From NCBI GenBank assembly GCA_903931945.1, contig CAIZEI010000151.1, positions 1 through 64,000 of the forward strand: 64,000 nucleotides of DNA. The letters are read 5' to 3'. Position 1 is the first letter of the stretch. Every line of letters begins with the position of its first letter. The DNA comes from an uncultured Hyphomicrobiales bacterium. GTDB lineage: Bacteria; Pseudomonadota; Alphaproteobacteria; Rhizobiales; Beijerinckiaceae. Below, piece after piece: positions 8,823-18,103 of this stretch. The notes below the pieces were generated by a model, which had not been told where the DNA came from, did no database searches, and worked only from the letters and a program-made list of their open reading frames with translations. Made by a program: the position numbers and the translations under genes.

Positions 8823-10543
8823 ACGAGGGATTTGAACGCATCCGCAAACAGGTTATGTGGGACCGGTTGCTTTCGCTGGTCGAGGAGCAGGCGCGCACCC
8901 TGATGCGCGTCGCCTTTTCAACGGTCGTGCGCGAGGCAGGCGATCTCTCGGCAGGCGTGTTCAACGCGCGTGGCGAAATGCTGGCGCAGGCGGTCACCGG
9001 CACGCCTGGCCATGTGAATTCCATGGCGCGTTCGGTGAAGCATTTTATCGCTGCGTTCCCTTTGCAGACAATGCGCGAAGGCGACGCCTACGTCACCAAC
9101 GATCCCTGGAAAGGCACCGGCCACCTGTTCGATTTCACTGTTGTTTCGCCAGCATTTTGCAAGGGAAAGCTGGTCGCCATTTTCGCAGCGACCGCTCATG
9201 TCGCCGATATCGGCGGCAACGGTCCGTCGCCCGATTCCCGCGATGTCTATGCGGAAGGCCTGTTCATCCCGCTCATGCCACTGGTCGTTGCGGGCCAGAT
9301 GAACGCCCAATTAATACAGATCGCGCGCGCCAACAGTCGTGAGCCAGACAAGCTCGAAGGCGATATCCACGCTCTGGTCGCCAGCAACGAAACGGGCGCC
9401 GCGCAGCTCCGCCGCATGATGAATGAATATGGACTCAGCGATATCGAGGAGTTGAGCGCGCATATTCTTGATTCGACCGACCGTTCTATGCGCGAGGCCA
9501 TCGCAGCACTGCCAAAGGGTCGGTGGACAAGCGCCATGCGCATCGACGGCTTCGACGAACCGATCGATTTTGTCGCAACGCTGACCATTGATGATGAAAA
9601 CATTTACGTCGATTTTGCGGGCAGTTCGCCAATGTCCCGGCACGGGGTGAATTGCCCGATGTGCTATGCCGACGCCTACACAACTTTTGGCGTCAAATGT
9701 ATTGTCGCGCCCGACCTGGCGCATAACCATGCGGTTCTTTCGCGCATTCACATCTCCGCGCCCGAAGGCTGCATCCTGAATGCGCCCTCGCCTGCGCCCG
9801 TCACCGCGCGGGCGATCATCGGCCAGATGCTGCCCGATACTGTGTTTGGTTGCTTCGACAAGGCGCGCGCTGGTCTTGCGCCCGCCGAAGGCACCGCCGC
9901 AAGCTGGACGCTGCGACTTGCCGCCGATCCAGGGCTGACTGGGCATCGCGGCGGAACGCGCTTTACCGCACAGAGCTTTCAAAGCGGCGGCATGGGCGCC
10001 CATCCCCTTGGCGACGGATTGGCGGCAACGCCCTTTCCCTCGGGCGTGCGCGCCATCGCGGTTGAAATCACCGAGGCGCTGACGCCGCTCGTCTTCTGGA
10101 AAAAGGAGCTGCGCCAGGATTCGGGCGGCGCCGGGCGCATGCGCGGCGGAATGGGCCAATCGATTGAGGTCGGCAGCCGCGAAGATGCGCCTTTCGCTGT
10201 GTTCGCCCGATTCGAACGGGTCGAAAATCCGGCGCGGGGCCGAGCAGGCGGCGGAGATGGCGCAGCGGGCGTTGTGCGGTTGAAATCAGGCGCAGTTCTC
10301 GCGTCCAAGGGTCTGCACATCGTTCCGGCTGGCGACCGTCTCTCGCTGGAAATGCCCGGCGGCGGCGGCTATGGAAACCCGGAAACACGCGATCCCGTGG
10401 CCGTCCAGCAGGATGTCCGCAACGGCTATATCAGCGCGGACGCCGCGCACAATGTTTACAAGGTCGCCATGAATCAACGTGGCGAAGTGGATATGGCCGC
10501 GACAAAAACAATGCGCGAACTCGGCGAAACCAGGCCCGAGTGA
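8819..10543 (+). CDS. hyuB: Hydantoinase B/oxoprolinase family protein, HyuB-type subunit
   Basis: A 574-residue partner of HyuA, cytoplasmic. The family segment TGTPGHVNSMARSVKHF, the NDPWKGTGHLFDF motif and the HVADIGGNGP metal-site region are present in the expected order, and the protein ends with the usual glycine-rich MPGGGGYGNPETR. Translationally coupled to hyuA. It is the last gene of the import operon; a strong hairpin follows. Length is normal for HyuB. Confidence 0.9.
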   Translation: MNEGFERIRKQVMWDRLLSLVEEQARTLMRVAFSTVVREAGDLSAGVFNARGEMLAQAVTGTPGHVNSMARSVKHFIAAFPLQTMREGDAYVTNDPWKGTGHLFDFTVVSPAFCKGKLVAIFAATAHVADIGGNGPSPDSRDVYAEGLFIPLMPLVVAGQMNAQLIQIARANSREPDKLEGDIHALVASNETGAAQLRRMMNEYGLSDIEELSAHILDSTDRSMREAIAALPKGRWTSAMRIDGFDEPIDFVATLTIDDENIYVDFAGSSPMSRHGVNCPMCYADAYTTFGVKCIVAPDLAHNHAVLSRIHISAPEGCILNAPSPAPVTARAIIGQMLPDTVFGCFDKARAGLAPAEGTAASWTLRLAADPGLTGHRGGTRFTAQSFQSGGMGAHPLGDGLAATPFPSGVRAIAVEITEALTPLVFWKKELRQDSGGAGRMRGGMGQSIEVGSREDAPFAVFARFERVENPARGRAGGGDGAAGVVRLKSGAVLASKGLHIVPAGDRLSLEMPGGGGYGNPETRDPVAVQQDVRNGYISADAAHNVYKVAMNQRGEVDMAATKTMRELGETRPE

Positions 10544-10566
10544 AGCCTTTCTGCTTTGAACGCTGC

Positions 10567-10597
10567 GCGCTATGCGCATGGGATATGTGCATAGCGC
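10567..10597 (+). terminator. Long hairpin after hyuB
   Basis: GCGCTATGC and GCATAGCGC form a 9-bp stem that continues inward through a G-T pair and CAT/ATG, giving about 13 pairs around a five-base loop. It lies 23 bases after the hyuB stop. There is no T-run after it, so it may protect the 3' end or help Rho-dependent ending rather than act as a classical intrinsic terminator. Confidence 0.5.
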
Positions 10598-10704
10598 CTC
10601 GCAATCCGTCGGCGATTGTGTTTATGTAGCGTGCGCCTTCACGGCGAATCAGTTTCCGCGCCAGCGCGCGGCTCCGTTCCCATCAGACCGGTCGCGAAAA
10701 TAGC

Positions 10705-12072
10705 TTGAGCAAATCTCCCTGGCAGTTCCGGCCGCGCGGCAAACAGCCCGAGCCCACACCGCCGCCTCCCGGTCTGGCCGCCCGTCAGGCAGCCGCCCTG
10801 ATTCTTGCCGATGTGGCGGGTCAGGGCGTCAGTCTCGACGAATCATTCGAGCCCGACAGTCCGAGCGCGCGTCTTGCGGAGCTTGATCCACGCGACCGCG
10901 CGTTGACGCGCTCGATCGTTGTGACCTCCTTTCGCAGGCTGGGAACCATCCGCCTCGCACTCGCCCGGTTCATCGAAAAGGGACTCCCGCGCAAAGCTCA
11001 TTCGCTCGAATGGACCCTGGTTGGCGCAGCGGCGCAGATTTTGTTTCTCGATACGCCGGACCATGCAGCGGTCGATCTGGCGGTCCATTCCATCAAGAGC
11101 GATCCCCGCACCGCCCCGTTTGCAGCGCTGGCCAACGCGGTCCTGCGCAATATCGCCCGTCAGGCCGACGAACTGCGCACGCCCGAAGATCCTTTCGCGG
11201 ATACGCCCAACTGGCTCGCCGCCCGCTGGCGCGCGCATTATGGCGAAGCAACAGCGCGCGCAATCGCGCTGGCGCATCGCGAGGAGCCAACGCTCGATTT
11301 GACAGTGCGGAGCGAGCCGGAAGCCTGGGCCCAACGCCTTGGCGGAATTGTGCTGCCCACAAAATCGTTGCGTCTGGACACGCACGCCCCGGTTTCTGAA
11401 TTGTCCGGTTACGACGAGGGACAATGGTGGGTGCAGGATGCGGCGGCCAGTCTGCCGGCGCGCCTGCTGCGTGTAGAACCTGGCATGCGCGTCGCCGATC
11501 TTTGCGCGGCGCCTGGCGGCAAGACAGCCCAACTCGCGGCTGCCGGCGCCCAGGTGATGGCGCTGGATCGCTCGGCTGGCCGACAAAAGCGCTTGGCGGC
11601 CAATCTCTCGCGCCTTAATCTGTCTGCGGATATCAGGGTCGGCGACACGCTGACGGCGGAACTGGGCGTTTTCGACGCCGTCTTGCTCGACGCGCCCTGC
11701 ACGGCAACCGGGACTATCCGGCGACACCCAGATGTCGCATGGAACAAATTTGCCGGCGATGTCACCACCTTGTCGGCGCTGCAAACCCGTATGATCGACC
11801 GCGCCATCGCCATGCTGCGACCGGGCGGGTATCTTGTCTATTGCGTCTGTTCGCTGGAGCCGGAAGAGGGCGAACAACGGATTGCCGCCCTGCTGCGACG
11901 CAATCCCGATATAATCAGGTCGCCCGTCGATGCGCAGGAAATCGGCGGCCTGACGCAATGCGTAACCGCCGAAGGCGATCTGCGCACGTTGCCCTCGCAT
12001 TTGCCAAATGAAAATCCTCGCCACGCAGGACTTGACGGATTCTTTGCCGCCCGTTTGAAAAGGCGCGGATAG
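10705..12072 (+). CDS. rsmB: 16S rRNA (cytosine-C5)-methyltransferase, RsmB family
   Basis: A 455-residue protein with an N-terminal NusB-like RNA-binding domain (about 20-155) and a C-terminal SAM-dependent methyltransferase. The SAM motif CAAPGGKTAQLAAAGAQVMALD, motif IV DAPCTATGTIRRHPDV and the catalytic motif VI CVCSLEPEEGE (nucleophile Cys about 382) are visible. RsmB methylates C967 (E. coli numbering) of 16S rRNA. The start is TTG at 10705, since no in-frame ATG is near. It is followed by a heparinase-like gene, an arrangement I recall from other Hyphomicrobiales. Confidence 0.92.
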   Translation: MSKSPWQFRPRGKQPEPTPPPPGLAARQAAALILADVAGQGVSLDESFEPDSPSARLAELDPRDRALTRSIVVTSFRRLGTIRLALARFIEKGLPRKAHSLEWTLVGAAAQILFLDTPDHAAVDLAVHSIKSDPRTAPFAALANAVLRNIARQADELRTPEDPFADTPNWLAARWRAHYGEATARAIALAHREEPTLDLTVRSEPEAWAQRLGGIVLPTKSLRLDTHAPVSELSGYDEGQWWVQDAAASLPARLLRVEPGMRVADLCAAPGGKTAQLAAAGAQVMALDRSAGRQKRLAANLSRLNLSADIRVGDTLTAELGVFDAVLLDAPCTATGTIRRHPDVAWNKFAGDVTTLSALQTRMIDRAIAMLRPGGYLVYCVCSLEPEEGEQRIAALLRRNPDIIRSPVDAQEIGGLTQCVTAEGDLRTLPSHLPNENPRHAGLDGFFAARLKRRG

Positions 12073-12081
12073 AACAGTTTC

Positions 12082-12200
12082 GAGCGAAGCAGGAACCGGT
12101 TTCGCTCCGGACGATTGCTCCACAATCGGCGGGAGTAATGCGTAAAAGAGTGACCCTGGATGCATTTTTCGATCCGACCTGATCTGAAAATGTTCTAGAA
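12082..12200. repeat. Palindrome-containing intergenic sequence, repeat-like
   Basis: The gap after rsmB holds GAGCGAA and TTCGCTC as inverted arms (12082-12107) and then the string GATCTGAAAATGTTCTAGAA (12181-12200). Both resemble short dispersed intergenic repeats of rhizobial genomes. I see no second copy in the window, so the repeat assignment is tentative. Confidence 0.3.
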
Positions 12201-12285
12201 TTCATGGACTTTTGTAGGTAAGGCTGAGTTGCGTGTGGGGTAAAATGCAAATTAAACCGGGCAGATGCGTCGGCGGCCCTTGTAA

Positions 12286-14025
12286 ATGTCAATATTTGGC
12301 CAGCCATCGGGAGGCGCCGGAATCTTGATGCGGACCTCGCTTGCCGAACGTCTTTACATCTCGCGATTGATTGCGCGCGAAGCCCTGAGGCGGCTGCTGC
12401 ATGGACTGGCTTGCCCCCGGCGCAACATCTCGCGCTGGTTTGCCCGGATACCCAGACGGTTGTTGATTGCGCCATCGGACATCCGCACCGCCGACCCCAC
12501 AATTGCCGATGATATCTACGCCGGCTATTTTTCCTTCGCAGGCAAGATCATCAACACACACGGCTGCAGCCCGTTCGAAACCCCGCCCCCCTCTCAGGCC
12601 TGGTCGGATACGCTGGAAGGCTTTGGCTGGCTGCGGCATCTGCGCGCCGCCGATACGCCACTGTCGCGCGCCAATGCGCGGGCGCTCGTGACGGACTGGC
12701 TGGATTGGGCGAATCGCGGGCGCGCCAATTGGACGCAGCCTGTTGCCTCCCGACGCGTTCTTTCATGGCTGAGCCACTCGCCGCTCATTCTGGAGGATGC
12801 GGATATAGGATTCTACCGCCGCGTGATGAAAAGTCTTGGCCTCCATGCGGTCAACCTGCGCGACGAAGGCGGCGTGCAAAACAGCCCTGCAGAACGGCTG
12901 ACCGCGATGATTGCTGTAGCCGCGCTCGGCCTTTGCTCAGAAGGTCTTGGCGCATTGCAACGTCGGTCGACTGCAAGCCTGGCGGCGGAAATCGCGTGGC
13001 AGATATTGCCCGATGGCGGGCATATCAGCCGAAATCCACAAGTCATTCTCGATCTGTTGCTGGATCTCCTGCCATTGCGGCAAGCCTATGCCGCACGCGG
13101 ACTGGCGGCGCCAGCGTCCCTGTTGAATGCGATCGACCGGATGTTGCCGATGTTGCGCCTGTTCAGACTCGGCGATGGATCGCTGGGTTTGTTTAACGGA
13201 ATGAGCGTCACCGCGCAGCATCAGCTTGCCGCAGCGCTGGCGCATGATGAAGCGCGGGCGGCAGCGCTCCTGGATGCGCCCTATTCCGGCTATCAGAGGA
13301 TGGAGGCGCAGGACGCCATACTGATTATGGACGCGGGTCTGCCGCCAAAATCTGCATTTTCATGCGCTGCCCATGCAGGTTGCCTCGCATTTGAGTTTTC
13401 AACCGGTGGTTATCGTCTGATTGTCAATTGCGGTGCGCCAGCGGCAAATTACTCGGCCTCGCGGCCAGCGGCGCGATTGTCGGCAGCCCATTCCACACTT
13501 TCGCTTGGCGATACATCTTCATGCAAATTTGCCGAAGACGGCGGCGCGATGCGTTTGATCGCGGGCCAGATCGTTTCTGGACCGCGCCATATCTCCGTCA
13601 GCCGGACAGAAAGCGTCGATGATAGTATTATTTCGGCCTCGCATGACGGATATGCGCCAGCGTTCGGACTGATCCACCAGCGCACACTCGCTCTGTCGCG
13701 AGACGGCGCCAGCCTGTGCGGATGCGATAGCCTCGTTGCAACGGACCGCAGCGCAAAACCTGCACCCTGTGCGATACGCTTTCACCTGCATCCAGCGACC
13801 CGGCTCGAAGCCCTGCCCGACGGAGACATCATTATCGACCTGCCTGACGGCGCGCGCTGGCTGTTTCGCGCCAACGCGCCCGCTTCACTCGAGGAAAGCA
13901 TCTTTTTCGCAAATCTGGACCGGCCACGCAGCAGCCGACAGATTCTCATCCAGATCCAGGCTGGCGATGCAACATCCGTAGACTGGTCATTTGACCGGGT
14001 CGGGGACCACGCGCAGAACGAATGA
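12286..14025 (+). CDS. Heparinase II/III family protein
   Basis: A 579-residue protein of the heparinase II/III-like family (polysaccharide lyase fold: helical toroid in the first half, beta-sandwich in the second). The N-terminal part has DDIYAGYFSFAGKIINTHG and WLRHLRAADTPLSRANAR; the second half has GCLAFEFSTGGYRLIVNCG and RLSAAHSTLSL, typical of this group. No clear signal peptide is seen. The start is uncertain: ATG 12286 has no ribosome-binding site, whereas TTG 12325 or ATG 12328 follow GGGAGG by 10 or 13 bases. Substrate is unknown; the link to rsmB is syntenic rather than functional. Confidence 0.85.
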   Translation: MSIFGQPSGGAGILMRTSLAERLYISRLIAREALRRLLHGLACPRRNISRWFARIPRRLLIAPSDIRTADPTIADDIYAGYFSFAGKIINTHGCSPFETPPPSQAWSDTLEGFGWLRHLRAADTPLSRANARALVTDWLDWANRGRANWTQPVASRRVLSWLSHSPLILEDADIGFYRRVMKSLGLHAVNLRDEGGVQNSPAERLTAMIAVAALGLCSEGLGALQRRSTASLAAEIAWQILPDGGHISRNPQVILDLLLDLLPLRQAYAARGLAAPASLLNAIDRMLPMLRLFRLGDGSLGLFNGMSVTAQHQLAAALAHDEARAAALLDAPYSGYQRMEAQDAILIMDAGLPPKSAFSCAAHAGCLAFEFSTGGYRLIVNCGAPAANYSASRPAARLSAAHSTLSLGDTSSCKFAEDGGAMRLIAGQIVSGPRHISVSRTESVDDSIISASHDGYAPAFGLIHQRTLALSRDGASLCGCDSLVATDRSAKPAPCAIRFHLHPATRLEALPDGDIIIDLPDGARWLFRANAPASLEESIFFANLDRPRSSRQILIQIQAGDATSVDWSFDRVGDHAQNE

Positions 14026-14076
14026 ATTCAGTCCAGAAAACCGGCATCGAAGTCAGTGCGCCCACGATGTCGACGA

Positions 14077-15090
14077 TTATTTTTTGATCGCGCCAAGTTT
14101 CGCAAGAGCATTTCGCATGGGTTCGGGATCAACGATCCGATCGATCGGAACCACGTTCCGGATGTAGCCGCGCGACGCGAAGAACCTCTCCATATCGAGT
14201 ATGGATTCAGGGAGGATGGCGCCGTTGGCGTTGACCTCCGCCCAGGCCGTGTTCTCATAAATCGTACGATCCTTGATCGGCGTATGCTTGATCAAGCCGT
14301 CGATCATTTCCGCGCGGTCGGGGCCGTGACGCGCAGCCTCAAGATAGCAACGGGCGCCCTTCAGATAGGCGAGCGAGAACCGATTGAGGACATCGCGATT
14401 TTTAGCCGCCCAGTCAGAATTGTAAAACATACCGCTGATTTCGAATGGTTGTTTGGCGACATCGTCCGGATTGAGAAACCGGACGGCGCCAGCGCGGACG
14501 GCGTTCTCGTCCAGTGGCGGAACTAGAACAGCGCCGTCAATCGCGCCATTGACAATCGCCAGAACAGTTTCGGGCATCCCGAGACTTTTCATTTCGACAT
14601 CGTCGATGTTGAGTCCACCCGATTCGAGAATTTTCGCAGTCTCATATTCGGTCTGTGAGCCGGCGCCCGTCGTGGCAAGCGTCAAGCCCTTCAAATCCTT
14701 GATGCCCTTGACGCGCGCAAACACATCCTTGCGCAGAACGAGGGAATGATAGGCAGGCGTCTGTGCGCGGTTGGCGAAATAACGCACCGGCATTCCATCG
14801 CCAATCGCGTTAAACAAAGCTGCGCTCATGCCGCCGCCCATCAACTGGATGTCTCCACGCGCGATCAGTGGCGTCATATCGGCGCCCGAGCGGAACGGCG
14901 TAATCTCGACATCGAGACCCTGTTCGCGGAAATATCCGCGTTCGATCGCGCAAATCAGGGGGCCGTCGCCAATTGTCGGCACCGATCCGACAACAAGCCT
15001 CGTTTGAGGGATATCTGTTTGAGAATGCGCTGCGACCGACAGAAGCGTGGTCAAAGCCATGCCGGCGATGGCGTATAAGGTCTTGCTCAC
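14077..15090 (-). CDS. NMT1/TauA-type ABC transporter substrate-binding protein
   Basis: A 337-residue periplasmic binding protein of the NMT1/SsuA/TauA class, which carries substrates such as sulfonates, nitriles, pyrimidine precursors or aromatic acids to an ABC permease. The signal peptide is the SKTLYAIAGMALTTLLSVAAHSQ stretch, and the mature start TRLVVGSVPTIGDGPLICAIERGYFREQG is typical. The track start (15378) overlaps the divergent kinase gene; I use GTG at 15090, with GGAG six bases upstream, which also gives a proper signal peptide. No permease or ATPase gene is adjacent, so the partner must be elsewhere or this is an orphan. Confidence 0.85.
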   Translation of the reverse strand: MSKTLYAIAGMALTTLLSVAAHSQTDIPQTRLVVGSVPTIGDGPLICAIERGYFREQGLDVEITPFRSGADMTPLIARGDIQLMGGGMSAALFNAIGDGMPVRYFANRAQTPAYHSLVLRKDVFARVKGIKDLKGLTLATTGAGSQTEYETAKILESGGLNIDDVEMKSLGMPETVLAIVNGAIDGAVLVPPLDENAVRAGAVRFLNPDDVAKQPFEISGMFYNSDWAAKNRDVLNRFSLAYLKGARCYLEAARHGPDRAEMIDGLIKHTPIKDRTIYENTAWAEVNANGAILPESILDMERFFASRGYIRNVVPIDRIVDPEPMRNALAKLGAIKK

Positions 15091-15348
15091 GCTCGTCTCC
15101 AAATCGTTCCATTGATCCGGCGTCAAGCTTACAGGAAACTGAGACGACTGGGGAATCGTCGCGAAAATCTGACATTGACCGCCTGCTGTTGCTTCGATTC
15201 GCATGAATGCGCATCGGGACGCAGAATGCCCGTACTTGGCTGATATTGCATATCCAATCCTGTCAGAAAGGCCTTCGAGACTTGCCGGAAAATGCAAAAT
15301 ACCGTAATTTCTGAGGTAACGAATCGTTGTCGATAATGGGTTACCGTC

Positions 15349-17589
15349 ATGAATGTAGCTCCTCCAGTTGGCTGGCAACGAAAAGTTCAGTCAATCGCCC
15401 CGGAGAAAAGCGGCTTCGATGTCAAGGCGATCATCGGGCTTCTTGTCCGGCGTTCGCGGCAGATTATCGCCGTGCCTGTTGTCGCAATGACGCTCGCTGG
15501 ATGCCTCACGCTGGTCTTGCCGCCGCGATATACGGCGACTGTCCAGATTTTGCTTGATCCCAAGCGTTCCGGCGCCATCGGCTCAGATGGCGAGTTTTCG
15601 AACGCAGTCGTCGATACAATCAAAATCAACAGCGTCACGTCCGTCATTCAATCGCAGGATCTGCTCGAACGCGTTGTGAAATCGGAGAAGCTGTCGGACC
15701 TGCAGGACTATTCGGATGGCGGTATGAGCGGATCGATCTTCCGGAGAATATCTGCATTCGTTCTGGGATCGACGCCGCAAGCGGCAAACGACGCGCTGAA
15801 AATCGCGCGGGCGGTCGACAGGGTGAAAGCCGGCCTGGCAATTACACGCGACGGCTTTACCTATGTCATCAGTGTGAATTTTACCGCGCGCGATCCCGCG
15901 CTTGCGGCGCGCATCGCCAAATCGATCGGCGACACCTATCTGAACGATCAACTTGAAGCCAAATACGATTCCATCCATAGGGCGTCGCTCTGGCTGGCCG
16001 ACCGTTTGCATGATCTTGGCGCCGACCTCAAACAGAGCGAGGAGAATGTCGCAAAAATTCGCCAGACCTACGGGTTGACGGAAGGCGCAACCTCAACCGT
16101 CGATCGGCAGCAGGTGACTGAATACAATACACAATTGATCAATGCTCAGGCCGAACTTGTCGCCAAACAGTCGAAATTCGACCAGATTCGCCGCATTCAG
16201 CAGGAAGGCGGCGATCTCGAATCCCTGCCCGAGGTGGCCGCGTCGAGCGTGATTTCAAATCTGCGCGCGCAACAGGCTGACACCTCGCGGCAGGTTGCCG
16301 AACTCTCGCAGCGCTACGGCGCCCGCCATCCTGAAGTGCTGCGCGCCGCAGAGGCGCGGCAGTCTGTCAACAGGCAGATATCCGCCGAGGTCGGGCGCAT
16401 TGTCGCAACTTTGAAAAACGATTACGAAACCGCCAACAAGCGCGTCCAAAGCCTGCAAGCCCAGATGAACAAGTTGACGGGCGCAGACAGCGTGGCGTCC
16501 AGCGACGGCCAGGCCCGACTGACCGAGGCTATGCGCGTTGCTGAGGCTAACAAGCAATTGTACGATAATTTTCTGGGCAAATTCAAGGAATCGGAACAGA
16601 GGGAAACCTTTCAGGAAGCCGAAGCCCGCATTATCGCACAGGCTCGTGTCCCTGAAGCGGCAAGCTTTCCAAAGCTGAGTGTCTTTCTGGCTGTATCTGG
16701 CGGTCTTGGTTTTGTACTCGGTATCGGTCTGGCTGTTTTACTCGAGCAGATGGAAAGCAGTTTCACAACGGCCGGTCAGATCGAGGCGCTTCTGAAGCTT
16801 CCGGTGCTGGCGAGCATTCCGCTCATGAACTCCACCGATCTTGTGAAAGACGGCAAGGTCATCAATATTGTCGAATATGCAGCGGACAAGAAGTTCTCGC
16901 GCTTCTCGGAATCGTTCCGTTCGATCCGCGTCGCACTCACAATGGTTGATGTTGACCAACCCCCACGCGTCATCCAGTTGACATCGAGCGTTCCGGGCGA
17001 GGGCAAATCCACGCTGGCTGCTGTGCTTGCGATGTCGTCTGCACAAGCAGGCGTGAAAACCCTGCTGATCGATTGCGACTTCAGGCATCCCTCGGCGTCG
17101 CGTATTTTCAATCTGACGTCGCGTTCAGGCCTGATCGATCTTTTGCTCGGCACAGTGCGGCTTGAAGACGTGATCCATGTCGATGAGCGTTTCCCGCTCA
17201 GCGTACTGCCTGGCGGCTCAGGCGCAAAAAGTCCGCCTGACCTCATCCAGTCCAAGCGGATGCAGGAAATCGTTCAACTCGCCTCAAAGCATTTCGATCT
17301 GGTAATTATCGACAGCCCGCCGGTCGAAGTGGTTTCCGACGCGCTGGTGATTTCGGGTCTCGTTGAAAAAACGCTGTTCGTTGTGGAATGGCATGGCACC
17401 GCGCGCGAAATCATCATGCAAGCAGTCAATCACATTCATCAAGCCAATGGCAGCGTCGCTGGCGTGGTTCTGAACAAAGTCGATTTCCGTCGGATGAGCG
17501 CCTATGGATACGGTTATGGATACGGCTATGGCGATGGCTATGGATACGGGAAATATTATCGGCAGGCTGAAAAATATTACACAAATTGA
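15349..17589 (+). CDS. Wzc/ExoP-type polysaccharide co-polymerase and tyrosine autokinase
   Basis: A 746-residue inner-membrane protein controlling chain length and export of exopolysaccharide. A first membrane segment lies at about 35-55 (IIAVPVVAMTLAGCLTLVL) with the Wzz domain after it, a long coiled-coil periplasmic part, and a second membrane segment near 445-468 (FLAVSGGLGFVLGIGLAVLL). The cytoplasmic BY-kinase follows: Walker A SSVPGEGKST (about 546), Walker A' LLIDCDFRHPS and Walker B LVIIDSPP (about 652). The C-terminal 30 residues are a tyrosine/glycine run (YGYGYGYGYGDGYGYGKYY), the expected autophosphorylation cluster. Followed by two glycosyltransferases. Confidence 0.92.
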   Translation: MNVAPPVGWQRKVQSIAPEKSGFDVKAIIGLLVRRSRQIIAVPVVAMTLAGCLTLVLPPRYTATVQILLDPKRSGAIGSDGEFSNAVVDTIKINSVTSVIQSQDLLERVVKSEKLSDLQDYSDGGMSGSIFRRISAFVLGSTPQAANDALKIARAVDRVKAGLAITRDGFTYVISVNFTARDPALAARIAKSIGDTYLNDQLEAKYDSIHRASLWLADRLHDLGADLKQSEENVAKIRQTYGLTEGATSTVDRQQVTEYNTQLINAQAELVAKQSKFDQIRRIQQEGGDLESLPEVAASSVISNLRAQQADTSRQVAELSQRYGARHPEVLRAAEARQSVNRQISAEVGRIVATLKNDYETANKRVQSLQAQMNKLTGADSVASSDGQARLTEAMRVAEANKQLYDNFLGKFKESEQRETFQEAEARIIAQARVPEAASFPKLSVFLAVSGGLGFVLGIGLAVLLEQMESSFTTAGQIEALLKLPVLASIPLMNSTDLVKDGKVINIVEYAADKKFSRFSESFRSIRVALTMVDVDQPPRVIQLTSSVPGEGKSTLAAVLAMSSAQAGVKTLLIDCDFRHPSASRIFNLTSRSGLIDLLLGTVRLEDVIHVDERFPLSVLPGGSGAKSPPDLIQSKRMQEIVQLASKHFDLVIIDSPPVEVVSDALVISGLVEKTLFVVEWHGTAREIIMQAVNHIHQANGSVAGVVLNKVDFRRMSAYGYGYGYGYGDGYGYGKYYRQAEKYYTN
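17501..17550 (+). repeat. Hexanucleotide repeat encoding the Tyr-Gly tail
   Basis: About eight imperfect copies of a TATGGN/TACGGN unit inside the kinase gene encode alternating Tyr and Gly, with one GATGGC unit. Changes in copy number would alter the number of tyrosines without breaking the frame. Confidence 0.7.
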
Positions 17590-18103
17590 AGACTGACCTG
17601 GCTGATCTCCACCATCGGAGAAAAGTGCTTCGCGATGAACCTTTAAGCCGGTCGATCTCCGAACGCAAAAGTCCTGTGCGTGTGAATCACGTTGAAAGTC
17701 CCTGCATGCAACATGCGATCGTGTGTCCGCGATGGACGAACCGGTCTCGTGCTCCGGCAAAACCCATCGAGATAAAAACATTTTGATGTCGCCCAGAATA
17801 CAATCGATCCTGGCGATCAGCGCCGTGTATCATCTTTGGGGTTTGATCTTTATTCAACAGACAGGCAGTCGCGGAAACGATATGCGGGATATCGGCCAAA
17901 GGAATCGGGTGAAGGGTGTTAAATACTCTTCCTCGTGGTTCGAGACGGCCCGTTCCGGGCCTCATCACCATGAGGGAGAGGGATTGAATCCTTTACCCGA
18001 TTGCCCTGGGATATCATCACAAATCCCTTGCCCGGCGATATTGGCGGCGTATATAGCGTTCAATGCTCTCCTCCAAGACGATGCAATGCGCAGAGCGCTG
18101 TGA
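17590..18103. other. 514-base gap between kinase and first glycosyltransferase
   Basis: No ORF here looks like a protein; the track ORFs have no recognisable family and poor composition. The gap holds one palindromic repeat (17931-17975). It could contain a promoter for the glycosyltransferases, but I see no convincing -35/-10 pair. Confidence 0.55.
17931..17975. repeat. Palindromic intergenic repeat of rhizobial type
   Basis: The element starts CCTCGTGGTTCGAGACGGCC, has a central GGCCCG-TTC-CGGGCC hairpin, and ends CACCATGAGG, which mirrors the beginning with one mismatch. This organisation matches dispersed palindromes common between genes in Bradyrhizobium-like genomes. Only one copy is seen in the window. 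Confidence 0.55.

Noticed and set aside
10843-12165. 440-residue minus-strand ORF
   Set aside because: Antisense to rsmB, whose motifs are unmistakable; no domain seen in the reverse frame.
17501-17550. Short tandem repeat considered as a CRISPR-like array
   Set aside because: Units are six bases, have no spacers and lie in frame inside the kinase gene.
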